Assembly: GCA_900546005.1 (NCBI GenBank)
Contig: URBJ01000071.1
Span: 1 to 11,790 of the forward strand
Source of the DNA: an uncultured Alistipes sp.
GTDB taxonomy: Bacteria > Bacteroidota > Bacteroidia > Bacteroidales > Rikenellaceae
Direction: 5' to 3'
Length of the DNA: 11,790 nucleotides
Both the position numbers and the translations under genes were made by a program. How positions within the stretch are numbered: position 1 is the first letter of the stretch; the number at the start of each line of letters is the position of its first letter. Shown here in pieces: positions 1 to 7,003 of this stretch. The notes beneath the pieces were generated by a model. It did no database searches, was not told where the DNA came from, and worked only from the letters and a program-made list of their open reading frames with translations.

Positions 1-2292
1 GAAACTCAAATGCAGATCGCTGGTCTGGTGCTTACTCCAACGGGCAATCTTGTTTTTGACCGGTTTTCCATCTTTCCATACGGTCACTCCATTGATCTTG
101 ACCTCGCGGACTCCCTCCTTTGGAGTTCCGATCACCCCTTCGTATGCCGAAGGAATATCGGCATTCAGTACGAAAATGTTGTTCGTGTTTTCAAACGAGG
201 AGCTCACCTTTCCCGCCGGAGTCTGTACCGAGGCACTGGCCGACTTCAATCCTGCCGGATCGGGCAATATACCAATCACATTGTAAGCAACTTCCATCGG
301 TCGGATACCGCATATACTCTGATAGGCAACCGTCATTCCGCCACCGCTCCACGCATGGTTGACACTACCGCCACCGAACCCTTCCGAACCGATGCCCCAT
401 CCCTCGAACAGCGTCGTGAAATAGTCGTTCATCACCATGTTCGAGAAACGGCGGTTGTGACGCTGGAAGCCCTCTTCGCCATAGCCCATCTCCATCATCG
501 CTTGAAATACATACTTCTCCATATAGGGACTTGCGTGCTCCTGCGTCCGGAACACTTCGAGAATCGCCGGATATTTATCCTTGTCGGCCAATCCCGAAAC
601 AACAGCCAACGCATGGATCCGATCGTCGGTCAGCTTCTTGTACTCCGGATCGCGATACTCCTTCCCGTTCCAGAAATGGCTGTTGAAAGCCTGCTTCAAA
701 GCAGCCATCTCTTCAGCGTATGCACGTGCATCAGCCTTATGGCCCAACACGCGGGCTGCATTGTGCATTCCTTTGATCATCAGATAATACCAGCAATTCT
801 GCAACGGAACGATATCGATGTTGTCGCCCCAGTCACCCCAGTTCCAGCCGCCTTCACGCAACAGAACCGTTCCCTTGGGGCCCTTCTTCCACAAACCGAT
901 ATAGCGTTGTACAGCGGGATAGACATGTGCCAACGTCTCCTTATCACCCGTGTACCAATAGTAGTTCCACAAACCGAAAAAGCCCAAGGAGGCCATGACC
1001 TGTCCGGGCAGCTCCTTGTCCCAGTTCGATGAGGGAACCGGCGCATAGATCACACTGTCGGGCTTCTGCCAATCGGCCAGATTGTACAACCACTTGCGTG
1101 TCAACTGATCGGAACTGCGCGAAAGCACATACAACGCCTCGCCCGACTCATTCACCACGTCTCCGGTCCACTGCGAACGCTCGCGATCGGGACAGTCCAT
1201 ATAGGTGTCGCGCATGGTCAGATAAAGCGTTCGTTCGGCCTTTTTGATGAACCGGTTGAACAGCGGATCGGAACACTCGAACGTTCCGGTAAACTCCGTA
1301 TCGTATCCCGTCTCGCGGAACTTCAATTCAACGACCTCGGCTCCTTCCGGAATCACGTAGTAAACCCGATGGCCGTTGGTCCAACCCAAATTCTCATACT
1401 CCTGCAATCCGTCTCGGGTTATGTACTCACAACGGATATAGTTATCACCTCCGTTATATTTGAGGTAATTGTCGGTAAAGATCTGCACCTTCCCTCCCGC
1501 TTCGGCTTTCAACTTGATATAAGGGGTGATCTGTGCATTATATGGCAACGTACAGATGATCGTATCACCACTCACCGTCTGGGCCGGATAGGCTTGCAAC
1601 TCTCCTACCTTCCACAACGGGATCGGACGCTTTACCAGCTTGTTCCACGGACGACTGCCGGCCGCTCCGTTCTCCACAGCCTGAGGCATATAGGCATCGT
1701 TAAAGTCGGGCTGATTCCACGTCAGATACTCCTTGCGGGCATCGTAGCGGATATTCGACTCGGCAAGACGCATATTGGGATCGGGCGGGCTGCACGTTCC
1801 GAAGGCCGGATTCGCCTCGCATTTCCACGTATCGTCACTCAAAATATCGAAGGTCACGGTCTGGCAATCAAACAACAGTCCGGCCTTTCTACTATCGTTG
1901 TGGGCAAACGACGGCCGCCCGAAGTACCACAACAGTACGGCAATTGTATTCTCTCCCCGTCTCAGATACGGAGCAATTTCCACTTCGTCGTAGTAAGTAT
2001 CCAACGGATTGGGTCCCCGTTTCAGGCCTCCCTCAAACACGACCAGCTTGCCGTTGAGCCACAACCAATATTTACTATCTGCGGCGATCCGTGCCGTGAC
2101 GCTCGTCGGGACATTCGGCAGGTTCACGGTCTTTCGATAGTTCAGCCACGTGTTAGGCTTCTCCCGGGTCGTCCCCGAGCTGATCCACGAAGCCTTCCAC
2201 GCCACCTCCTTATCAATATTCCTGCCCGATAGGGCCGTTCCTCCAAGCACAAGCAACAGCATTAGGCAGGTCAATCTCCATACACTTCTCAT
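1..2292 (-). CDS. Secreted GH78 alpha-L-rhamnosidase (3' end outside window)
   Basis: Read by hand from the minus strand: an uninterrupted frame of 764 codons from ATG at 2292 to the window edge. Predicted to remove terminal alpha-L-rhamnose from plant or microbial glycans by an inverting mechanism, in the periplasm or at the cell surface. Residues 1-22 form a signal peptide (basic start, then LMLLLVLGGTALSG). Residues about 30-150 look like the rhamnosidase N-terminal beta-sandwich (WLWLNGKLV, YDEVEIAPYLRRGENTIAV). The central part is the (alpha/alpha)6 barrel, with DCPDRERSQWTGD at 366-378. As I recall the Bacillus RhaB structure, D366, E371 and D378 match its Asp567, Glu572 (general acid) and Asp579. 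TTLFEGW at 626-632 puts E630 at the general-base position, followed by SVNHAWSGG at 643-651. The last 110 or so residues fit the C-terminal beta domain. Homologues are near 780-800 residues, so little is missing. It lies 27 bases after the NYN gene, so probably shares its transcript. The exact linkage and aglycone specificity cannot be read from sequence. Confidence 0.88.
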   Translation of the reverse strand, partial: MRSVWRLTCLMLLLVLGGTALSGRNIDKEVAWKASWISSGTTREKPNTWLNYRKTVNLPNVPTSVTARIAADSKYWLWLNGKLVVFEGGLKRGPNPLDTYYDEVEIAPYLRRGENTIAVLLWYFGRPSFAHNDSRKAGLLFDCQTVTFDILSDDTWKCEANPAFGTCSPPDPNMRLAESNIRYDARKEYLTWNQPDFNDAYMPQAVENGAAGSRPWNKLVKRPIPLWKVGELQAYPAQTVSGDTIICTLPYNAQITPYIKLKAEAGGKVQIFTDNYLKYNGGDNYIRCEYITRDGLQEYENLGWTNGHRVYYVIPEGAEVVELKFRETGYDTEFTGTFECSDPLFNRFIKKAERTLYLTMRDTYMDCPDRERSQWTGDVVNESGEALYVLSRSSDQLTRKWLYNLADWQKPDSVIYAPVPSSNWDKELPGQVMASLGFFGLWNYYWYTGDKETLAHVYPAVQRYIGLWKKGPKGTVLLREGGWNWGDWGDNIDIVPLQNCWYYLMIKGMHNAARVLGHKADARAYAEEMAALKQAFNSHFWNGKEYRDPEYKKLTDDRIHALAVVSGLADKDKYPAILEVFRTQEHASPYMEKYVFQAMMEMGYGEEGFQRHNRRFSNMVMNDYFTTLFEGWGIGSEGFGGGSVNHAWSGGGMTVAYQSICGIRPMEVAYNVIGILPDPAGLKSASASVQTPAGKVSSSFENTNNIFVLNADIPSAYEGVIGTPKEGVREVKINGVTVWKDGKPVKNKIARWSKHQTSDLHLSF

Positions 2293-2319
2293 AACTAATA
2301 TTTAGGGTTAAGGTTTGTT

Positions 2320-3231
2320 CTATTTTTTATCCGATCCGTTATCCTCCGCGCTCGAACCTCTATCCTGAATCTTTTTCACACACTTGGCAACATCCTGTTT
2401 CTGCGCATTCTGCTCGATCACAAACTCGACCGAATCGCCCACCGCCAAATCATAGAAGTCGCCTATGACATCCTGACTATGGAAAAACAAGTTGTTGTTC
2501 GGATAGCGGATAAAACCGAAACCATTCTTCAGCGACAGGATCTCACTGACCTGCCGGGAGGGCTCATTTTGCACGGAACGATTGTTGTCTCCCGGAACAA
2601 ACAGATCGCAAATCAACGGATTGTGCTGTTCGAGTCCACACTCGATCACCTCATGCATACCCACCGGATAGGCAGCCATAGTCAACAATTCATGAGAAGT
2701 TTTTGTGGTCATATGCACGCCTTCGTCATTCGTGTACTCGAACTCCCAGCTCAACAACATCACTCGAACACCGTATGCTTGCAATTTACGTAGCAACGGG
2801 ACATAATCGGTATCCGCCACGATCAGGACCACGGTATCGAACCGTTGCATCATCACCAGCTCGAACACTTCCAACGAAAGCCATACATCGATTCCCCGTT
2901 CCTCGCGTTTGCCTTGCAGATTGCGCAACGGCAGATAGTGAGCATGAACCCCTTCTGCCATCAAGATATCATCGAATACCCGGTCATTGTAGAGCTGATT
3001 GCCCCGCTGTGCTGCCTCTGCCGCATTCAGTCGACCCCGAAAATAATGAGCCTCGGTAATCTGACACCACATCGGATCGATATGTTCCTCCTCGGCAACA
3101 CGCCGGAGAATAAATTGATGAAGGCCCGATACTGAAAGCCTTCTCTTTACAGGATGGATATAATTATAATAATTCGAAGCGTGAAGCAGAAAATTTCCGT
3201 CATAAAACACGCCAATTCTATGCGATTTCAT
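2320..3231 (-). CDS. NYN (PIN-like) nuclease domain protein with C-terminal cold-shock domain
   Basis: 303 residues. The N-terminal half (about 5-185) matches the NYN/LabA-like branch of the PIN nuclease fold: VFYDGN with D11, GIDVWLSLEVFELV with D115, and VADTDYVPLLRKL with D140 and D142. These four aspartates are the metal-binding set expected of an active ribonuclease. The C-terminal part (about 228-288) is an OB-fold cold-shock domain, with KNGFGFI at 235-241 as the RNP1-like strand and LFFHSQDV at 248-255 as the RNP2-like strand. The tail is acidic, then basic. The likely role is RNA binding and cleavage in the cytoplasm, but the target is unknown and activity is inferred only from conserved residues. 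ATG at 3231 is the only start that keeps the first beta-strand. A Bacteroidota-type promoter lies about 85 bases upstream. The rhamnosidase gene follows on the same strand with no obvious functional link. Confidence 0.85.
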   Translation of the reverse strand: MKSHRIGVFYDGNFLLHASNYYNYIHPVKRRLSVSGLHQFILRRVAEEEHIDPMWCQITEAHYFRGRLNAAEAAQRGNQLYNDRVFDDILMAEGVHAHYLPLRNLQGKREERGIDVWLSLEVFELVMMQRFDTVVLIVADTDYVPLLRKLQAYGVRVMLLSWEFEYTNDEGVHMTTKTSHELLTMAAYPVGMHEVIECGLEQHNPLICDLFVPGDNNRSVQNEPSRQVSEILSLKNGFGFIRYPNNNLFFHSQDVIGDFYDLAVGDSVEFVIEQNAQKQDVAKCVKKIQDRGSSAEDNGSDKK

Positions 3232-3314
3232 CCAATCTTAAAATAAATAATTAAACCTAAAAAACAAAACTAACTCCTATCGCTTTCCGCCGATCCGGGT
3301 AGACGAAAAGTTTT

Positions 3315-3345
3315 CAAAGGTACACATAATTTCCCGGAAAAGCAA
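3315..3345 (-). promoter_or_regulatory. Promoter for the NYN-GH78 transcript
   Basis: On the minus strand, TTG (3345-3343), a 20-base spacer, then TACCTTTG (3322-3315). This matches the Bacteroidota vegetative promoter pattern (TTTG or TTG, about 19-21 bases, TAnnTTTG). Transcription would begin near 3308 and leave an untranslated leader of about 75 bases, T-rich close to the start codon. The match is by eye only. Confidence 0.6.
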
Positions 3346-3425
3346 CCAACCCTTGCTCCACCCCCTTCAATGATAACGGAACCGAATGATTATTTATTTT
3401 TTTCAAAAATTGCAGGTTGACGCTC

Positions 3426-3456
3426 TTTGTAATCCGAAGCATAAAACTTATCTTTG
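3426..3456 (+). promoter_or_regulatory. Promoter for the plus-strand operon
   Basis: TTTG (3426-3429), a 19-base spacer, then TATCTTTG (3449-3456), a full match to the Bacteroidota -33/-7 pattern. Transcription would start near 3463, leaving a leader of about 95 bases before the ATG at 3559. It diverges from the minus-strand promoter at 3315-3345, with about 80 bases between the two -33 elements. No clear operator palindrome was found between them. Confidence 0.65.
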
Positions 3457-3476
3457 TCTTTGGGAAATTTATCTCC

Positions 3477-3536
3477 ATGGCTCTCGGCGCTTTTCCTGTA
3501 CACACCCTACGAGAAAAAACGCGACGCCGTGATTGA
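3477..3536 (+). other. Possible 19-codon leader ORF in the 5' UTR
   Basis: Downstream of the promoter at 3426-3456 there is a short frame, ATG at 3477 to TGA at 3534-3536, encoding MALGAFPVHTLREKTRRRD. It ends 22 bases before the ATG of the next gene. There is no strong ribosome binding site, and the peptide has no run of one amino acid that would suggest attenuation. It may be chance. The rest of 3232-3558 holds only the two promoters and AT-rich DNA. Confidence 0.15.
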
Positions 3537-3558
3537 ACTTGCATAAAAAAGACTTTTC

Positions 3559-4554
3559 ATGAAAAATATCCAACATCTGATCGCCGACACGGATCGCATT
3601 CGGCAGATTTTTGAACAGTGGAGTGAAAACCAAAACATTCCGGCCATAGAACGGGATATCGTTCTCGACAAATTGAGACACCTATACGAAATCCTGCTTT
3701 CGGAAACCGTCATCGACTTCGCCGACCCTGCTCCGAGCCAAAACGTGTGTCCGGCACCTTCGGTTACCGAACAGGAAAAGACAGAACAGACCGCTGAGCC
3801 TGCTGCTGCGGCTCCGACACCATCCGGTCTCACGACGGAAGGTTCCGTTGCCGTCAGCCACGAAAGCACCTCCGCCCCTGCCCCTAACACCGTTTCCGAA
3901 ACGATCTTGGGCTCGGTATCCCACGAAGAGCACAAAGAGCCAAGCGAACCCGATACGGAGATGGAGCCCAGACTGTTCGAAGAGGATCAGATGCCCCGTC
4001 CGAAAGTAGACAAACAGGTCATCCTGTCACTATACGGCGATGACCCCACTCCGGCCAAACCCGTTTCGTTCAATCGGCCGGCCGACCCGGCTCAACCCCA
4101 CTTCCGGCAACCAGCCGCACCGATTCCAACGGCACCTCAGATGCGTCCGACGGAACCAGCTCCCGCAGCTGAAACAGCTCCTACACATACCCCTACGGAG
4201 ATGGGGTCGACTCCGTCCAAAAAAGTGTTCGGGGAGGTGATGTCCGAAAACAGCAGCATCCCGATGAACGAAGCGCTCGGAAAACAAAACAACCATACCG
4301 ATGTAGCAACCAAGCTGCAAGCCAAAAGCATCAACGGCGATCTCCGCCAGCATATCGGAATTAACGATCGTTTCATGATCATCCGCAATCTTTTCGGCGG
4401 CAATGCCGAGGCTTTCAACGCAACGATGGCCCAGCTCAATACGTTTACCGATTTAGACGATGCCCTGCTCTATATTCAGGACCATTACAGCTGGAACCCC
4501 GATGACGAAAGCGTCAAAATGATCATCGACCTGCTCGAAAGAAAATTGGGCTAA
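3559..4554 (+). CDS. Uncharacterised acidic protein with disordered Pro/Ala/Glu-rich middle
   Basis: 331 residues, not assigned to a named family. Three parts are visible. Residues 1-50 are helical and charged (IERDIVLDKLRHLYEILLS). Residues about 53-260 are rich in Pro, Ala, Thr and Glu and probably disordered, interrupted by a more conserved-looking patch at about 137-162 (PRLFEEDQMPRPK, then ILSLYGDD). Residues about 250-331 form a compact helical domain beginning HIGINDRFMIIRNLFGG at 265 and containing FTDLDDALLYIQDHYSWNP. I recall similar C-terminal domains in hypothetical Bacteroidales proteins, without known function. There is no signal peptide or membrane segment, so it is probably cytoplasmic. 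An in-frame TAA at 3544-3546 makes ATG 3559 the first possible start. It is the first gene after the plus-strand promoter and lies 11 bases before rsmI. The end-binding-domain, linker and short-motif layout suggests a scaffold or adaptor, but that is inference. Confidence 0.85.
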   Translation: MKNIQHLIADTDRIRQIFEQWSENQNIPAIERDIVLDKLRHLYEILLSETVIDFADPAPSQNVCPAPSVTEQEKTEQTAEPAAAAPTPSGLTTEGSVAVSHESTSAPAPNTVSETILGSVSHEEHKEPSEPDTEMEPRLFEEDQMPRPKVDKQVILSLYGDDPTPAKPVSFNRPADPAQPHFRQPAAPIPTAPQMRPTEPAPAAETAPTHTPTEMGSTPSKKVFGEVMSENSSIPMNEALGKQNNHTDVATKLQAKSINGDLRQHIGINDRFMIIRNLFGGNAEAFNATMAQLNTFTDLDDALLYIQDHYSWNPDDESVKMIIDLLERKLG

Positions 4555-4565
4555 CCGTCTGCATT

Positions 4566-5282
4566 ATGGCCAAACTGTTTATCGTACCGACTCCGATCGG
4601 CAATCTGGACGACATTACGCTGAGGGCCGTAAAAACGCTTGGCGCCGCAGATGTCGTTCTGGCCGAAGATACCCGAACCACTCAGGTGTTGCTCAAACAT
4701 CTGGGCCTCGAGAAAAAGTTATGGAGCCACCACAAATTCAACGAACATGCCGCGGTCGAAGCCGTAGCCCAGACGATCGAGGGAGGTGAGAATATCGCAT
4801 TGGTTTCAGATGCGGGGACGCCCGGAATCTCCGACCCCGGATTTCTGTTGGTCCGGACCTGCATCGAACACGGCATCGAAGTGGAGACCCTGCCCGGCGC
4901 CACCGCATTCGTTCCGGCACTGGTCAATAGCGGACTCCCTTGTGATCGCTTCTGTTTCGAAGGCTTTCTGCCACACAAAAAGGGACGTACCAAAAAGCTG
5001 CAAAAATTGGCCACCGAAGAGCGGACATTGATTTTTTATGAATCACCCTACCGCTTGGTAAAGACGCTCGCACAGCTCGCCGAGACTTTCGGTCCCAACA
5101 GACGGGCTTCCGTGTCCCGCGAACTGACGAAAAAATTCGAGGAGACCCGTCGGGGTACACTCGAAGAGCTAACCGAATATTTTACCGAGAACGAACCTAA
5201 AGGGGAGATCGTTCTGGTCGTTGCCGGATATGCCACTGAGGGCATTCCGGCAGATGAAACCGACAAAGACAAAGAGGAGTAG
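4566..5282 (+). CDS. rsmI: 16S rRNA (cytidine-1402-2'-O)-methyltransferase RsmI
   Basis: 238 residues. RsmI transfers a methyl group from S-adenosylmethionine to the 2'-O of C1402 in 16S rRNA, in the decoding centre. It belongs to the tetrapyrrole-methylase fold. Diagnostic stretches are PTPIGNLDDITLRA at 8-21, AEDTRTT starting at 33, SDAGTPGISDPG at 81-92, LPGATAFVPAL starting near 109 and RELTKKFEE near 185. The protein is shorter than E. coli RsmI (about 286 residues) because it lacks most of the C-terminal extension; this short form is usual in Bacteroidota, and the last 12 residues here are only a charged tail. The gene sits 11 bases after the uncharacterised gene and its TAG is 4 bases before the ATG of the phosphatase gene. 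The start is clear: the conserved LFIVPTPIGNL begins at residue 4. Confidence 0.96.
   Translation: MAKLFIVPTPIGNLDDITLRAVKTLGAADVVLAEDTRTTQVLLKHLGLEKKLWSHHKFNEHAAVEAVAQTIEGGENIALVSDAGTPGISDPGFLLVRTCIEHGIEVETLPGATAFVPALVNSGLPCDRFCFEGFLPHKKGRTKKLQKLATEERTLIFYESPYRLVKTLAQLAETFGPNRRASVSRELTKKFEETRRGTLEELTEYFTENEPKGEIVLVVAGYATEGIPADETDKDKEE
5274..5279 (+). promoter_or_regulatory. Shine-Dalgarno GAGGAG for the phosphatase gene
   Basis: GAGGAG lies inside the last codons of rsmI, 7 bases before ATG 5287 and 10 before the in-frame ATG 5290. It is a stronger site than those of most neighbouring genes and supports a start at 5287 rather than at the far upstream ATG 5221, which would overlap rsmI by about 60 bases and add a tail not typical of the family. 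Confidence 0.6.
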
Positions 5283-5286
5283 AGAA

Positions 5287-6075
5287 ATGATGGATTACAG
5301 AGAGATATGTCTGAATGTATGTGACCTTGCCCGACGGGCAGGCGCCTATATTGCGGAACAACACAAAACGTTCACCTACGATCGGGTGGAATACAAAGGA
5401 GCCCAGAATCTGGTCTCGTATGTCGACAAGCAGACCGAAAAGATGATCGTCGAGCATCTGAAAGAGTTGACCCCGGAGGCCGGATTCATTACGGAAGAGG
5501 GGACCGAATCGCAAGCCGACGAGAAGCAGTCGCTAAAATGGATTATCGATCCGCTGGACGGTACGACCAACTTCGTTCATGGATTTTCGCCCTACTGCGT
5601 CAGCATTGCCCTGCAAGCCGACGGTCAGTTGGTACTCGGCGTCATCTATGAAGTCACCCGGGACGAACTGTTTTATGCATGGCGCGGATCGTATGCCTAC
5701 CTCAACGGAATCAGAATACAGGTATCGAAGGCCACAAAACTCGAAAACTCCCTGATCGCATTCGGCTTCTCCTACGAACTGCTCTCAAAAGAGAGCGGAT
5801 TTATCGACAGTCTGATCGAGTTGCAAAACACGACGAACGGCATCCGTCGCGTCGGATCGGCAGCTGCCGATCTGGCCTACTTAGCCTGCGGACGCTGCGA
5901 CGCATTTTTTCACGCCAAACTGTCGCCGTGGGATGTCGCAGCCGGAACCCTGATCGCCCAACAGGCCGGAGCCCGGGTCACGGACTACTCGGGCGGAAAC
6001 AACTACCTCTTCGGACGCCAAATCATCGCCTGTACGCCGGCTGTATACGACGAATTCCGATCTAAAATCCGATGA
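5287..6075 (+). CDS. Inositol monophosphatase family protein
   Basis: 262 residues from ATG 5287 (261 if ATG 5290 is used). Mg2+-dependent sugar- or inositol-phosphate phosphatase of the IMPase/SuhB/FIG superfamily. The metal-binding residues are present: E70-E71 in ITEEGTE, the motif-A stretch DPLDGTTNF at 88-96 with D88, D91, G92 and T93, and the motif-B stretch WDVAAGTLIAQQAGA starting at 215 with D216. The length is normal and the C-terminus is complete. The substrate is not fixed by sequence: myo-inositol-1-phosphate, histidinol phosphate or another small phosphate ester are possible. In a Bacteroidota member it could supply inositol for inositol lipids, but nothing nearby shows this. 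It lies 4 bases after rsmI, and its stop is 1 base before the acyltransferase start, so translation is probably coupled. Confidence 0.92.
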   Translation: MMDYREICLNVCDLARRAGAYIAEQHKTFTYDRVEYKGAQNLVSYVDKQTEKMIVEHLKELTPEAGFITEEGTESQADEKQSLKWIIDPLDGTTNFVHGFSPYCVSIALQADGQLVLGVIYEVTRDELFYAWRGSYAYLNGIRIQVSKATKLENSLIAFGFSYELLSKESGFIDSLIELQNTTNGIRRVGSAAADLAYLACGRCDAFFHAKLSPWDVAAGTLIAQQAGARVTDYSGGNNYLFGRQIIACTPAVYDEFRSKIR

Positions 6076-6076
6076 A

Positions 6077-6988
6077 ATGACTTTTTCGACCAAAATACAA
6101 TATCTTCTGTTAATGGGCTCATGCAAGGTCATCGGCCTGTTACCCGACTGTATATTGTATCATACGCTCGGCCCGCTGATCTACTTTGTGCTCTACAAGG
6201 TCGTACGCTACCGGCGATCGGTCGTCCGTACAAACCTGAGCAACTCTTTCCCCGAAAAGACAACCGACGAATTAAGGCATATCGAGCGACGTTTCTATCG
6301 TCACTTGGCCGAAGTGTTCGTCGATACGATCAAGCTGGCGACTATCTCGAGAAAAGAGATCCTCGACAGAATGGTCTACCGTGACGTAGACAAGATGGAG
6401 GAAGCCATGCAGGGACAAAGCTGGATATCGGCCATGTCTCACTATGGATCGTGGGAGTTGACCACCAACTACATCTGCCACACCGACCACCGGATTTTGG
6501 CCGTGTACAGGCCGCTGCACAGTCCGGCGTTCGACCTTTTCTACCAAAAGGTGAGAGCTCGTTTCGGAACTCGTCCCGTGCCGATGAACAACATCCTTCA
6601 GGAGACACTGAAATCGCAACGTGTCGATGGAAAACCCGTAATCGTTGCTCTGATCGCCGACCAGACTCCCCCGTGGCACGAAATCAAACATTGGTATCGC
6701 TTCCTCGGTCAGGATACGCCGTTCTTTTCGGGAATGGAGAAGATGGCCCTGCGGCTGAAAATGCCAATCCACTTCATGCATATCCGCAAGGTGGCTCCGC
6801 GACACTATGAAGCTGAATTCTTGCCGATATACGACGGAGTCGAACCGGTTGCCGAACACGAGATCACCGAGCGGTATATTGCCCGTTTGGAAACGATGAT
6901 TCGGGAGAGTCCGGAGTTGTGGATGTGGTCGCACCGTCGGTGGAAACACAAGAAACCCGCTGACTACGACATCACGCATGCCCGATAA
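6077..6988 (+). CDS. LpxL/HtrB-family lysophospholipid (lipid A) acyltransferase
   Basis: 303 residues. Transfers a fatty acyl chain to a lipid A precursor or similar lipid at the inner face of the cytoplasmic membrane. The HX4E catalytic motif is visible in SHYGSWE (H122, E127). Other family blocks are VVRTNLSNSFP near 50, FYRHLAEVFVDTIKL near 75, IADQTPPW with the expected acidic loop near 194-201, TPFFSGMEKMALRLKMP near 215, and the end ESPELWMWSHRRWKHKK. The N-terminus (about 8-45) is hydrophobic and likely anchors the protein in the membrane. Length is typical. LpxL is the most likely role in Bacteroidota, which usually carry one late acyltransferase, but an ornithine- or glycine-lipid type acyltransferase cannot be excluded. 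It is 1 base after the phosphatase stop and 15 bases before the glycosyltransferase. Confidence 0.9.
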   Translation: MTFSTKIQYLLLMGSCKVIGLLPDCILYHTLGPLIYFVLYKVVRYRRSVVRTNLSNSFPEKTTDELRHIERRFYRHLAEVFVDTIKLATISRKEILDRMVYRDVDKMEEAMQGQSWISAMSHYGSWELTTNYICHTDHRILAVYRPLHSPAFDLFYQKVRARFGTRPVPMNNILQETLKSQRVDGKPVIVALIADQTPPWHEIKHWYRFLGQDTPFFSGMEKMALRLKMPIHFMHIRKVAPRHYEAEFLPIYDGVEPVAEHEITERYIARLETMIRESPELWMWSHRRWKHKKPADYDITHAR

Positions 6989-7003
6989 GCAAAACTTGAA
7001 TCG

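Noticed and set aside
10..1032. 340-codon plus-strand frame, and a similar 287-codon one at 1369-2232
   Set aside because: Both are antisense to the GH78 gene, whose frame is continuous and carries its catalytic residues. No family features are seen in the antisense products.
3482..3514. TCTCG and CGAGA in the plus-strand leader as a riboswitch or attenuator stem
   Set aside because: Five pairs with a 23-base loop and no terminator-like T run. No known riboswitch pattern was recognised.
3507..3935. 142-codon minus-strand frame, plus smaller ones over 3314-3681
   Set aside because: They cross the divergent promoter region and the start of the uncharacterised gene. Their composition is a mirror of the Pro/Ala/Glu-rich coding strand or AT-rich spacer.
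5221..5286. Upstream ATG that would extend the phosphatase by 22 residues
   Set aside because: It overlaps rsmI and adds a tail outside the family pattern, while ATG 5287 has a GAGGAG at good distance.
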